Assembly (NCBI GenBank): GCA_947631765.1
Contig: CANRMP010000002.1
Location: 146,787 to 210,786 of the forward strand
Reading direction: 5' to 3'
DNA: 64,000 nucleotides
From: an uncultured Clostridia bacterium
GTDB lineage: Bacteria > Bacillota > Clostridia > Oscillospirales > CAG-272
The notes below the pieces were generated by a model. That model worked only from the letters and a program-made list of their open reading frames with translations. It had not been told where the DNA came from and searched no databases. The position numbers and the translations under genes were made by a program. Below are positions 26,542-36,151 of the stretch, one piece after another. Each line of letters opens with the position of its first letter. Within the stretch, counting starts at the first letter, position 1.

Positions 26542-26573
26542 ATCATGAAATAAAATGAACCTTCGGAGCATAT

Positions 26574-29198
26574 ATGGCAATTATTTTTTACATTTTTACA
26601 ACGCTGCTTGCCCTCGGTATAATGGCGTTTGCCGCATATCTTGCGTATAAGAGAGGATTTTTTAAATCTTTAGTAAAATGCGGGATAGCTTTTCTGTCTC
26701 TGCTACTTTCAATTATTATAACAAAGCTTATTTCGCATGTCACAAAGGACGCTTTCGCCGGTCTTGCCGACCTTGTTGTTTCAAATATCGGGAGTGAAGG
26801 AACGCTTGCCGAGCTTATAGAGTCAAGCGACACCTTTGAAATTCTCTTTGCGGCTCTTCCCGCGGCAATTATCGCGCCCTTTATTTTTGTTATCGTCTTT
26901 TTTGTTTTAAAGCTTATACTTGACCTTGTTTTTCACATAGTCGAAAAAAACATCCTCAAAGGCAAAATAAATACCGAGTTTAAATACTCAAAGGGTGTTT
27001 CCTGCGTGTTCGGATGCATTATCGCCTTTTTGTGCATATTTTCGGCGCTTGTGCCGATAAACGGCTTTGTTACTGTTTTTGCAAACGTTTACGACGTTGT
27101 CTCCACCCTTGACGAAGAGAACGGCTCGCCGCTTTTTGACGGCGTTGTGGACGGACTGAATAAAAATCCGGTCAAAACCGTTACATACGCCATGGGCGGC
27201 AGAGCGGTTTTCAATACGCTTACCTCGATTGAAATCGACGGAGAAACCTACAGCATAGGCAGGGAAATCACCGGACTTTCGGCAATTGCTTCAAGAACTG
27301 TCTCCCTTTACAAGACCGACGTTGAAAGCTGGGGAGAAGAGCAGGCAAGAATGCTTCGTGAGATACCGGAGGCGTTAAGCGGTGCAAAGCTTGTTAAAAC
27401 CATTATTTCTGACGTTGCGAGCATCGCCTCCTCGTCCTGGATAAACAATGAGGATTTCGGCGGAATAAAGCTTCCCTCAAACGTGTATACAAATCCGATA
27501 GTAAATGACATGCTTGCCGTGTTTGCAGACTCAAGCGGCGACACCATAGGCAAGGATCTTGAAACCGTCTGCGAAACCTTAGCCGTTCTTTGCGATAACG
27601 GCGCCTTTCATCTTTTCTTCTCTTCGTCGGGCTCCGAGCCCTATGAGGTGCTTGAGGTTATAGGAAAAGAAAACTTTGTAAAGGATATTTTTCTGATTTT
27701 CGATGACAATGAAAGATTTAAACCCCTTGTCGGTAAGTTTACCGAGTTCGGACTTGAAAATATGGCGCGCTCTCTGAGCGTTCCCACAAACGAAGAGCTG
27801 CAGCAAAAAATTTATAAAGAGCTTGCTTCAAAGCTTGAGGGCGCGTACGCTCTTGAGAAGGAAGAAGGGCGCAAGGCGGCAGAGAGGGGAGCTGTTTCCG
27901 TATTTGACAAGTATCAAATTTTGCTTTCCGAAAACACTGCAAAGTGCGTTGCAAGCTCCCTTTATGAGGGACTCTTTCAAAGCGAAAAGGTGGATGATGA
28001 AAAGGTCGCCTCGTACTTTGAAGGGCTGTATGCTGTAAGTGAGTACCCGGATATAAGCGCCGAACAATTCATTGAGAAATATTCCGAAAAGAACGGAAGC
28101 GAGGCGGCTTCATCTCTCTTTGGAGCCGATAAAGCGGCGCAGAGCGCAGCGTTTAATAACAGAGTAGAGCTTATTAAAAAGGTTAAAGCGGATGAAAAGT
28201 CGCTTGAAATACTCCTTTCGCTTGCCCCCTCGTGCGATATAATATCAAAAGATACCACAATTGAGAGTATTCAAAGCGAAAGCCTTGAAGGGGTAAGCAG
28301 AGAGGAGATAGAAGAGCTCGGCGTGGCTCTCGGTCACTCCGCAAGAGAGCTTTCCAAGGTTGCGGGGGATATATCGAAATTTGACAAGAACGCCTCGGGA
28401 GTCGAAATAATTAAAAAGCTTAATATAGAAGCGCTTGGGGGCGCATTTGAGGAAATAGGCGACAACAAGTACATAGGGGATACCTCAATAGGCATTCTTG
28501 ACGCCTTTTTAAAGAATAAAGTCGGTTTTACCATGAATATACGGGATATTCTCAATAATTCGGACGATCCGAACGCCGAAAACTCAACCATAAGCTCGCT
28601 TCTTGTCGGATTTTACGACACTGTTCTGCTTATAGATAATCTAAATAACGCCGAAAAGACTCATGACGACAAGATACCCGCCGTCGATGAATTCATGAAA
28701 AACCTCGATCCCGCTAAGGCGAAAAGTCTGTCAAAGGCCATGAATCCTCAAACAATTGAGAATTTCGGAGTTCCCGAAGGCAAAGCCGAGGCGGCGTCCG
28801 ATATGCTCGCTGTTATGCTTGAAGAGCTGGGAGATACCGAGAAAAACAGCGAGAGCGAGGCGGAGGCGGTAAAATATCTGTTTGATATTTCAATGACCTC
28901 CAAGAGCTCGGAAAATACAGTCTTCGGAGAAGGCGGAAAAATCGAGGACGTTGACAACTTTGTCAAAACCGTCAAGGGCTCTACGGTCGCGGCAAACACT
29001 TTAAAAGCATCGACCACAAACGACAAGGGAGAAAGCGTAAAGGATCCTCTCGGAATTGCCGAAAAGCTGACAAATGAGGACGAAAAAACGCTCCTTGATG
29101 CCATTGATGCCGCCTCCAAAGAGGCGGGAACCACCGAAAGCGAAAAGGAAACGCTCAGAAATCTTGCCGATATGTTCGGCGTCGAATGGGCGGCATAA
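26574..29198 (+). CDS. Large CvpA-like membrane protein with a long acidic helical domain
   Basis: An 874-aa protein. The first ~170 residues contain about four membrane segments, with a YKRGFFKSL motif after the first, as in CvpA-family (colicin V production) proteins. The remaining ~700 residues are soluble, rich in Glu/Lys/Ser/Ala and predicted helical by eye, with no motif I can place. CvpA family members are about 160-250 aa, so this is a strongly extended form. GGAG precedes the ATG. A Nudix gene follows 29 nt after its stop and is probably co-transcribed. I cannot assign a function; an envelope role is only an inference from topology. Confidence 0.75.
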   Translation: MAIIFYIFTTLLALGIMAFAAYLAYKRGFFKSLVKCGIAFLSLLLSIIITKLISHVTKDAFAGLADLVVSNIGSEGTLAELIESSDTFEILFAALPAAIIAPFIFVIVFFVLKLILDLVFHIVEKNILKGKINTEFKYSKGVSCVFGCIIAFLCIFSALVPINGFVTVFANVYDVVSTLDEENGSPLFDGVVDGLNKNPVKTVTYAMGGRAVFNTLTSIEIDGETYSIGREITGLSAIASRTVSLYKTDVESWGEEQARMLREIPEALSGAKLVKTIISDVASIASSSWINNEDFGGIKLPSNVYTNPIVNDMLAVFADSSGDTIGKDLETVCETLAVLCDNGAFHLFFSSSGSEPYEVLEVIGKENFVKDIFLIFDDNERFKPLVGKFTEFGLENMARSLSVPTNEELQQKIYKELASKLEGAYALEKEEGRKAAERGAVSVFDKYQILLSENTAKCVASSLYEGLFQSEKVDDEKVASYFEGLYAVSEYPDISAEQFIEKYSEKNGSEAASSLFGADKAAQSAAFNNRVELIKKVKADEKSLEILLSLAPSCDIISKDTTIESIQSESLEGVSREEIEELGVALGHSARELSKVAGDISKFDKNASGVEIIKKLNIEALGGAFEEIGDNKYIGDTSIGILDAFLKNKVGFTMNIRDILNNSDDPNAENSTISSLLVGFYDTVLLIDNLNNAEKTHDDKIPAVDEFMKNLDPAKAKSLSKAMNPQTIENFGVPEGKAEAASDMLAVMLEELGDTEKNSESEAEAVKYLFDISMTSKSSENTVFGEGGKIEDVDNFVKTVKGSTVAANTLKASTTNDKGESVKDPLGIAEKLTNEDEKTLLDAIDAASKEAGTTESEKETLRNLADMFGVEWAA

Positions 29199-29227
29199 CT
29201 CTCACTGCATGTGAAAGAAGAGATACT

Positions 29228-29776
29228 ATGAAATTTACCGAAAAAGAACTGAGCCGAGATATTAAATTCAGCGGAAGGATATTCAGCGTGGCAAAGTGCA
29301 AGGCGGAGCTTCCCGACAATACAATTGTCGACAGGGAGCTTGTATGCCACAGCGGCGGCGTTTGTATTCTGCCCGTTGACAGCGAAAACAACGGATATTT
29401 TGTCAGGCAGTATCGCTACGGGGCGGGAAAGGAGCTGCTTGAGGTGCCCGCGGGGAAGCTTGAGGAAGGAGAGGACCCGCTTTCGGCGGCGCTTCGTGAG
29501 CTTTCCGAGGAAACGGGCTTTACGGCAGAAAAGATAGTAAAGCTCGGGGTCGGCTATTCCTCTCCGGCAATACTCACCGAAAAAATATACATGTATCTTG
29601 CCACTGGGCTTTGTCGGGGAGCACAGCATCTTGACAAAGACGAATTTCTTGAGGTGGTAAAATGCCCGCTCGAGGAGATGTATCAAAATGTGCTTGATAA
29701 CAAAATCGAGGATTCGAAATCTCAGATAACAATACTTAAATCATATTTGTATCTTAAATCTAAGAATAAAGAATAA
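29228..29776 (+). CDS. Nudix hydrolase, ADP-ribose pyrophosphatase type
   Basis: A 182-aa protein with a perfect Nudix box from G76 to F98 (GKLEEGED...RELSEETGF) and the upstream QYRYGAGKELLEVPAG block typical of ADP-ribose pyrophosphatases (NudF/YqkG type), which split ADP-ribose into AMP and ribose 5-phosphate. The ATG at 29228 follows AGAAGAGA; the longer frame start at 29186 overlaps the upstream gene and is rejected. Downstream of the CvpA-like gene and ended by a strong terminator. Confidence 0.9.
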   Translation: MKFTEKELSRDIKFSGRIFSVAKCKAELPDNTIVDRELVCHSGGVCILPVDSENNGYFVRQYRYGAGKELLEVPAGKLEEGEDPLSAALRELSEETGFTAEKIVKLGVGYSSPAILTEKIYMYLATGLCRGAQHLDKDEFLEVVKCPLEEMYQNVLDNKIEDSKSQITILKSYLYLKSKNKE

Positions 29777-29820
29777 AACTCCGAACTCTACGGCAAAAGC
29801 CGTGCAGAAATATTAAACAG

Positions 29821-29862
29821 TTTAAGCCACCGATTTTTCGGTGGCTTAAAATATGCGTTTTA
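29821..29862. terminator. Strong terminator between the Nudix and cardiolipin synthase genes
   Basis: A perfect 13-bp stem (29821-29833 with 29838-29850) with a T4 loop; GTTTTATT follows on the plus strand. It sits between convergent genes. Confidence 0.85.
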
Positions 29863-29877
29863 TTTGCTTTTATATTC

Positions 29878-31404
29878 TCAGAGCAGGGGCGCAAACAGGC
29901 GCAGCAGTGCAAAATAGAAGTTTTTGATTATTCCTTTGCGCTTGTGCGAGATGACAAGCGGAGAAGAACGCTCAAAGGTGTTTATCATATCCTTATAAAC
30001 ATCGGATATAACCGGTGAGCCGTAAAAGATACATCCGCATTCAAAATGAATGTACAGACTGCGGTAATCCATATTTACCGTTCCCACGGTTGCGACTTTG
30101 TCGTCGCAGACAAAGCACTTGGAATGAATAAAGCCGGGAGTATAGTTATAAATCTTGACTCCTGCGTCAATAAGGGCAGGGCAGTGGGAGAGGGAAAGCT
30201 GATAAACGGTCTTTTTGTCGGGGATTGCCGGTATTACGATGCGCACGTCGACTCCGCGTTTTGCCGCAAGTATGAGCGATTCTGAAAGCACGTTGTCAAT
30301 AACAAGATAAGGAGTGAAAATATACACGTATTTTGTCGCGCTGTTTATAATATTTAAATAAATATTTTCGCCGAGGATCTCTGAGTCAAGCGGCGAGCTG
30401 CCGTACGGCTGAATGAGCCCTTCAAAGCTTTCGGAATATTTTTCTGTATTCTCGGGTATAAAGCTGTTTATATCGTCCTTTTCGGAGCTTCTCAGTCCGT
30501 TCCACATTTCGAGAAAAAGCCTTATAAAGCTTTTGACGGCGTCTCCCTTAACAAGTATTGCGGCGTCCTTCCAGTGCCCGAATCTTGTAATTTTGTTGAT
30601 ATACTCGTCGGCAAAATTCACCCCTCCGGTAAAGGCAACCTTGCCGTCGATTATCATAATTTTGCGGTGATCGCGGTTGTTCATGATAACCGACAGGAAG
30701 GGCTTGAAGCGGTTAAAGGATATGCACTTTATCCCGACCTTTTCAAGCTGACGGTAATATTTTGACGGAAGATGGTTGATACATCCCATATCGTCGTACA
30801 TCACCCTGACGTCAAGTCCCGCTTTAGCCTTATCGATAAGTATTTCGAGAATGGAATCCCACATATATCCGGGCTTTATTATGAATATTTCGATAAAAAT
30901 ATATTTTTCCGCTTTTTTCAGCTCCTCCAAAAGGTCTGGGAACATTTCGTCTCCAAGCGGGTAATATTTTGCATAAGAGTTTTCATAGACCGGGAAATTG
31001 TTTTTTGCAACGTACTGCATCTGCCCGCAAATGTGCGGATCCTTTTCTGCTACTTTCCCTATAATCTCATTTGAGGAGGAGTCCTCGGGCTCTGCAATTG
31101 AGACCTCGGATATGCGTTTTCGAATACTTGCGGTTGAAAATTTTGTACCGAACAAAAGGTAGATAACCCAGCCTAAGAAAGGAAAAATGAGAATAGGGAC
31201 AATCCAGGCAAGCTTTATTGAGGGGTCTGTCTGTTTGTTGATGATAAAGGCAACCACAAGAAAGCTCAGCAGTGAAAAGAGCATGGAAAGAGGATAGTAC
31301 AAATTGTTTAAAAACAGCGGAATGAAGGCTATCCAGCAAAGCTGTATTAAAAGAGCGAAGCTGACAATTGTAAGTCTGTTTATTATCTTTTTCAGAAATT
31401 TCAT
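29878..31404 (-). CDS. cls: Cardiolipin synthase (phospholipase D family)
   Basis: A 508-aa membrane enzyme that joins two phosphatidylglycerols to cardiolipin and glycerol. Two N-terminal membrane segments with the PLDc_N pattern (WIVPILIFPFLGWVIYLLFG) are followed by two HKD motifs: HRKIMIIDG near the middle and HSKCFVCDD in the C-terminal half. Length is typical of bacterial Cls. AAAGGTG precedes the ATG. It lies 91 nt downstream of the alpha-mannosidase on the same strand, with no strong terminator between. Confidence 0.95.
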   Translation of the reverse strand: MKFLKKIINRLTIVSFALLIQLCWIAFIPLFLNNLYYPLSMLFSLLSFLVVAFIINKQTDPSIKLAWIVPILIFPFLGWVIYLLFGTKFSTASIRKRISEVSIAEPEDSSSNEIIGKVAEKDPHICGQMQYVAKNNFPVYENSYAKYYPLGDEMFPDLLEELKKAEKYIFIEIFIIKPGYMWDSILEILIDKAKAGLDVRVMYDDMGCINHLPSKYYRQLEKVGIKCISFNRFKPFLSVIMNNRDHRKIMIIDGKVAFTGGVNFADEYINKITRFGHWKDAAILVKGDAVKSFIRLFLEMWNGLRSSEKDDINSFIPENTEKYSESFEGLIQPYGSSPLDSEILGENIYLNIINSATKYVYIFTPYLVIDNVLSESLILAAKRGVDVRIVIPAIPDKKTVYQLSLSHCPALIDAGVKIYNYTPGFIHSKCFVCDDKVATVGTVNMDYRSLYIHFECGCIFYGSPVISDVYKDMINTFERSSPLVISHKRKGIIKNFYFALLRLFAPLL

Positions 31405-31495
31405 TTAACTTTTTTCACCTTTCGCGTTTATACGTATTTAATTTAAGAGTCCGTCTGTTAACTGATTTCCGTGTGGGAAAGGCGCTTTTTGCTTA

Positions 31496-34400
31496 TTATT
31501 TGACAAACATCAGCGAAATAATGCGGAAAGGATCAAAGGTAAGCTCGACTGTGTTTTTATTCTCGGGTGTGATATCTTCCTTGACGTCCTCAAGAATATT
31601 AACTCTGTATACCTTTTTGTAGCCTTCGGGAATTGATATTTCGCATAAAGTCTTGTTTCTCTCCGCCTCATAGAGTCTTGCAACAACAGCATCCTTGACA
31701 AGGGCTGCGGGCTTTATCGCCTCGCATATGATGTTGTCGGCGCTAAGGGTTATAAAGGGCGAAGCGCTTGTGCTTCCTTCTGCAATAACGCAGGGAATAT
31801 TTAATAAATACGCCTCTTTTATAACGTTTGAAGTCGAAAAAGCGTCGTGAGGGTAGAGAGAATAGGTCATCTCATGTACGCCCTTGTCTCCTGTGATGTC
31901 CGGTCTTGTGCCTCCGCGGTGCAATGTCAGGCAAAGGTTGTTGTCATAGGCGGATATGCCGTACTTGCAGTCGTTAAGCAGGGCAACTCCGAAACGGGAT
32001 TCGGATATATCCGACCATTTGTGGTTGCACACCTCGAATTTTGCGGCTTCAAGACTGTTGTTTCTCGTAGTGGGTCTGTCGATATGACCGAACTGTATCT
32101 CGTTTTTAACCGTTGAAGAATTGATGTCAAGGTCAAAGCTTGCTTTAAGCAGGGTGTGCCGCTCGTTCCAGTCTATTACGGTGTGAAAATCGACTCTTTG
32201 CGTATTCGCATAGAATATTACATCCTGAGTCAGAGTCGACGCCTTGCCTATTTTGTGCTTTTCACGAATTATAAAGGCGCATGGACCGTCCGAAATTACC
32301 TCAAAGGAAATAAGCCCGTTGCTCTTTTTGAGCTTTGTCATAGTCTCAAAGTCGATATCCCAGTTGTCCCAATAATTCGGAACGTCCTCGGCAATAAGGA
32401 AGGTGTTGAGCGCGCTTCCTTTTTTGCCAAGCTCGCGGCGATGTGTTTTGTCAAAGAAGGATGATATAGCGCCGTTTTCGTCAAAGGACACTTTAGCGTA
32501 GGGAGTACTCAGCGTTTTACTTTCGGAGTCATATTCAAAAGGCGATTCAAAGAGGGATGCTTTATTAGAAAGCTTAACTGTCGCCGATCCGAGAGCCGGA
32601 ACCTTAACGCCGCTAAAGAGCGTCACCTTTTTGCCGGCAAGGTCTGTGTAGATCTGAGAGGGAAGAGACTCGGGGAATTTTCCGTTATATTGATATTTTA
32701 CGCAGTCCTGTCTTTCAAATGATGTGGTATTGAAAAGCGAGAGGGCGTCCTTGTCGCTGCTTGTGAGCTCTTTTGCGTATTCCGACGTTACTGAATTTGC
32801 CTTTTGTATCACCTCATTGTTTTCAAAAACTGCCTTCTGTGTAACTCCGGTATAGCAGGTTCCGGGAAGTATGTCATGGAATTGGTTTTTGAGCAGTACC
32901 TTATAAAGCTCGTCGGTGTTTTCGTTTTTGGGATTTTTTGATATAACGTTCATATAGTCCATGTCGTGCAGAGCTATCTCGCACTTTCTGTTTGAACGTT
33001 TCATATCGTGCATTTGAGTGAGCGTTCCACGGTGAAGCTCAAGGTAAAGCTCTCCCGAAAATACCGGGAGTTCAGCACGCCTTTCTTCAAGCTTTTGCAT
33101 AAATTCGCTTGCAGTGCCGTAGTGTACATTGCAAAGTCCGGGTATATCGGTAACTCTTCTTGCCTTTTCAAGCAGCGCGGGAGTGGGTCCTCCGCCTCCG
33201 TCACCGTGACCGAAGGGAAGAAGCTTTGCACTGCTGTCCTGCTTGTTCTTGTTGTAATCCACCTGCGCCATAATGTCCTTGACGTCGGGCTGAACGTCAA
33301 TATTGTGCAAATGGGTGATAACCGAGCTTCCGTCTATTCCTTTCCAAATAAACGAGGTCAGAGGAAATTCATTGAGGTCGTTCCAGCCCATCTTGGTTGT
33401 GAAAAAGTATTTTACCTCCGATTCGAGCATTATTTGAGGAATTGCGGCGTTATATCCGAAGGTGTCGGGGAGCCAGAAGGAATCGGAGGTGTAGTTGTAA
33501 TACTGTCTTGTGAAGTGCTGACCGTACATGAACTGCCTTGCCATAAGCTCTCCCGAGGTTATGTTGCAGTCACATTCAACCCAAACGCCTCCGTTGGGCT
33601 CATATCTGCCCTCTTTGACGTATTTGCACATTTTTTCGAATATATCGGGGTAATATCTCCTCATCCAGTCTGCGTGAAGCGCCGAGGACTGAATAAACTT
33701 GTATTCGGGATACTGCTCCATGAGCTTGCATACATTAGAGTATGTTCTGGCGCATTTTCTTATAGTCTCATCGACGGGCCAAAGCCACGCGGTATCCATG
33801 TGAGAGTGTCCTATCATGAACACCTCGCCGCGCGAAACGTCGGAAGATGACTTTTCAAGACAGGGCGCAAGAAAAGTAATGCATTTTTTAAGCGAGCCTT
33901 CTATATCCTCTTTGTCGGCTTCAATCGGGTACTGAATTACCTCGGCAAAGACCCTCTCAAGCGCATCTTGAGCCTTGGCTTTAAGGAAATTGTCGTTTTT
34001 AAGGTACTCCGCCATTTGAAGCACAATGTTTAAATCAAAGACAAATTTGTATATAGTTTCGTTTACGACGCAGATATCGACCGACTCGAAGGTTTTGTCA
34101 AATTCGCCCGGAGCGGCATAATCCTTTCCGTAATTTTCATAAGGACCGTAGCCTGCCACATAGTGATGGGCATAACATTCAAAGGCAAGGTCAAAGCGCT
34201 CGCCGCAGACTGCGTTTTTGGTGAATACCTGAGCCGAATGCATAATTCCCATATAGTCGCCCTTGCTGTTAATAATTCCGTCCGGAACGCCGCCTTTAAA
34301 GAAAAGCGTTTCATATGCGCCGGTTTTGGGAATGACGGAAAGCTTCTTCCCGCTAAGCTCATAGGGCACGGTGAAGCTTCCGACAAGCCAAAGATTCATG

Positions 34401-34606
34401 TATTCGCCGCCCCATCTAAAGCCTTTTGTTATATTTTCAAGAGAGTCCTTAGGAGGCGTTCTTAAATGCTCCTTGGTGACAAGACCTTTAATGTCGCTCA
34501 TTTCGGCGACCTTTTCATAAATAAGTGATGCGTAAAGCTTGTTTAGCGTTTCAAGCTTTCCGCGTATACGCTTTGAATATTTTTCATAAACCATGGCATT
34601 GTTCAT
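31496..34606 (-). CDS. Alpha-mannosidase, glycoside hydrolase family 38
   Basis: A 1036-aa GH38 enzyme without a signal peptide, so cytoplasmic, probably trimming mannose from imported oligosaccharides or host glycans. The catalytic domain begins with MIGHSHMDTAWLWPVDET; the zinc-binding HSHMD and the nucleophile region FWLPDTFGY are present, as is HLHNID. The C-terminal half is the beta-rich mannosidase domain. AAAGGA lies 16 nt before the ATG, but a GCCCG/CGGGC hairpin between them could shorten the effective spacing. It has a consensus promoter divergent from hom. Confidence 0.95.
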   Translation of the reverse strand: MNNAMVYEKYSKRIRGKLETLNKLYASLIYEKVAEMSDIKGLVTKEHLRTPPKDSLENITKGFRWGGEYMNLWLVGSFTVPYELSGKKLSVIPKTGAYETLFFKGGVPDGIINSKGDYMGIMHSAQVFTKNAVCGERFDLAFECYAHHYVAGYGPYENYGKDYAAPGEFDKTFESVDICVVNETIYKFVFDLNIVLQMAEYLKNDNFLKAKAQDALERVFAEVIQYPIEADKEDIEGSLKKCITFLAPCLEKSSSDVSRGEVFMIGHSHMDTAWLWPVDETIRKCARTYSNVCKLMEQYPEYKFIQSSALHADWMRRYYPDIFEKMCKYVKEGRYEPNGGVWVECDCNITSGELMARQFMYGQHFTRQYYNYTSDSFWLPDTFGYNAAIPQIMLESEVKYFFTTKMGWNDLNEFPLTSFIWKGIDGSSVITHLHNIDVQPDVKDIMAQVDYNKNKQDSSAKLLPFGHGDGGGGPTPALLEKARRVTDIPGLCNVHYGTASEFMQKLEERRAELPVFSGELYLELHRGTLTQMHDMKRSNRKCEIALHDMDYMNVISKNPKNENTDELYKVLLKNQFHDILPGTCYTGVTQKAVFENNEVIQKANSVTSEYAKELTSSDKDALSLFNTTSFERQDCVKYQYNGKFPESLPSQIYTDLAGKKVTLFSGVKVPALGSATVKLSNKASLFESPFEYDSESKTLSTPYAKVSFDENGAISSFFDKTHRRELGKKGSALNTFLIAEDVPNYWDNWDIDFETMTKLKKSNGLISFEVISDGPCAFIIREKHKIGKASTLTQDVIFYANTQRVDFHTVIDWNERHTLLKASFDLDINSSTVKNEIQFGHIDRPTTRNNSLEAAKFEVCNHKWSDISESRFGVALLNDCKYGISAYDNNLCLTLHRGGTRPDITGDKGVHEMTYSLYPHDAFSTSNVIKEAYLLNIPCVIAEGSTSASPFITLSADNIICEAIKPAALVKDAVVARLYEAERNKTLCEISIPEGYKKVYRVNILEDVKEDITPENKNTVELTFDPFRIISLMFVK

Positions 34607-34672
34607 GCCCGCATGTCGGGCGTCCTTTCTTTTGACGGTGAGTAAGCGCTAAAGTGTACGATTTATGATAAT

Positions 34673-34701
34673 ATTATAAATGAAATTGCCCTTTCTGTCA
34701 A
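34673..34701 (-). promoter_or_regulatory. Promoter of the alpha-mannosidase gene
   Basis: Minus strand TTGACA (34696-34701), 17-nt spacer, TATAAT (34673-34678): full consensus. The remainder of the 332-nt gap 34607-34938 holds the hom promoter; I see no further gene in it. Confidence 0.9.
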
Positions 34702-34818
34702 CAATTATTGAAAAATATTCACGCTTTGCAGCCTTGTTTTTCGAATTTTCGGCGTTAATATGTAAGAATACATAGTCGCAGACCTAATTGCATAGGAAAA
34801 AATGTTTAATATGCCGCA

Positions 34819-34847
34819 TTGACAAAGGGAGAATTATCTGATATAAT
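34819..34847 (+). promoter_or_regulatory. Promoter of hom
   Basis: TTGACA (34819-34824), 17-nt spacer, TATAAT (34842-34847). The leader of about 85 nt contains a CGCCCT/AGGGCG hairpin but no riboswitch that I recognise. Confidence 0.9.
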
Positions 34848-34938
34848 AGTGGATAATAATTAAAAATAAAGAATATTCAAGTAAAACGGCGCCGCCCTGC
34901 CTCAAAGCTTTATGCTAAAGGGCGTGTGAAAGGACTGT

Positions 34939-36150
34939 ATGATAAATATTGCAATACTCGGACTCGGAAAAATAGGAAGCGGAGTTGCGGAACTTATTGA
35001 AAAGAACGATACCTTGATATGCAGAGAGCTGCAAGAGCGCTTAAACGTCAAGTATATTCTTGACTTGCGTGACTTTGCCGGCACGCCTTATGAAAGCAAG
35101 GTTGTTCATGATATCGGCATTATTGCCAAGGACCCGGAAATCGATATCGTCTGCGAAATGATGGGCGGCACAAAACCCGCTTTTGAATACTCCCTTGAAT
35201 GCTTAAGAGCCGGTAAGAACGTCATAACGTCAAATAAAGAGGTGGTTGCAAGCTTTGGAAATCTCCTCTGTGACGCCGCGCGCGACAATAAAGTGAGATA
35301 CATGTACGAGGCAAGCGTCGGAGGCGGCATACCCCTTATACGGACTATCAAGACAGCCTACGCAGGTATTGCAATAAAAGAAATAAGCGGCATACTCAAC
35401 GGAACCACAAACTATATTCTGACCCAAATGATAAAAGAGGACAAGACCCTCGAAGAGGCGCTAAAAGAGGCGCAGGAACTCGGATATGCTGAGGCTGACC
35501 CGTCTGCCGACATCAATGCGGACGATACCTGCCGCAAAATATGTATTCTTGCCGCGCTCTGCTTCGGGCGACTTGTTTCAACCTCAATGGTAAGCTGTAG
35601 CGGAATACGGTGCATTAAGCTTTCGGATACCGAAATTGCAGCAAAATTCGGAGCCGCAATAAAGCTTGTCGCAAGCGCCAAGCTTTTTGATAACGGCAAA
35701 ATCGATATAAGAGTTTCACCCTGCCTTGTCACAAGGAACAATCCGATAAGAAACGCCGACGGGGTGTACAACGCCGTAAATATCTCGGCGTCAACCGTAG
35801 GGGACGTAACTCTTGTGGGACAGGGAGCGGGGAAGTTCCCCACCGCCGGAGCCGTGCTTTCGGACATTATCGACGTTGCAAAGCATATTAAAACCGGTCA
35901 ACCCGTCCAAGAGCTTATGGAATGTGCGGACGAGGAGGAAATATGCGACGAATACACCACAAACTGCATGTATTACGCCGCGGTAAAGCAGGATAAAGAA
36001 AAGGTGCTTGACGATTTTTCGGGCGCCGAAATTCTCTATGCCGACGGAGAGATTACCGCATTTGTTTGCCCGGACATTTCAAGACAGACCTTTGAATACC
36101 TGCTATCCGCCGGGGGCTACGACGTGCTTTCAAGCCTTCGCGCCATATAA
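34939..36150 (+). CDS. hom: Homoserine dehydrogenase
   Basis: A 403-aa NAD(P)-dependent enzyme reducing aspartate semialdehyde to homoserine for threonine and methionine synthesis. An N-terminal Rossmann motif GLGKIGSG is followed by VITSNKE, EASVGGGIPLI, GILNGTTNYIL and AQELGYAEADPSADINADD, all signature segments. The C-terminal regulatory region is short compared with ACT-containing forms of about 430 aa. Its neighbours are unrelated; asd, the preceding pathway step, lies about 4 kb downstream on the same strand. Confidence 0.97.
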   Translation: MINIAILGLGKIGSGVAELIEKNDTLICRELQERLNVKYILDLRDFAGTPYESKVVHDIGIIAKDPEIDIVCEMMGGTKPAFEYSLECLRAGKNVITSNKEVVASFGNLLCDAARDNKVRYMYEASVGGGIPLIRTIKTAYAGIAIKEISGILNGTTNYILTQMIKEDKTLEEALKEAQELGYAEADPSADINADDTCRKICILAALCFGRLVSTSMVSCSGIRCIKLSDTEIAAKFGAAIKLVASAKLFDNGKIDIRVSPCLVTRNNPIRNADGVYNAVNISASTVGDVTLVGQGAGKFPTAGAVLSDIIDVAKHIKTGQPVQELMECADEEEICDEYTTNCMYYAAVKQDKEKVLDDFSGAEILYADGEITAFVCPDISRQTFEYLLSAGGYDVLSSLRAI

Positions 36151-36151
36151 G

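Noticed and set aside
28748..29686. A 312-codon antisense frame across the CvpA-like and Nudix genes
   Set aside because: It spans two genes on the other strand and has no start signal; Ser/Phe-rich composition typical of antisense frames.
33008..33850. A 280-codon antisense frame inside the alpha-mannosidase gene
   Set aside because: Low-stop antisense shadow of a conserved GH38 catalytic domain; no motif or start signal.
34848..34938. hom leader considered as a threonine, methionine or SAM riboswitch
   Set aside because: About 85 nt with one short hairpin; no SAM-box or T-box sequence.
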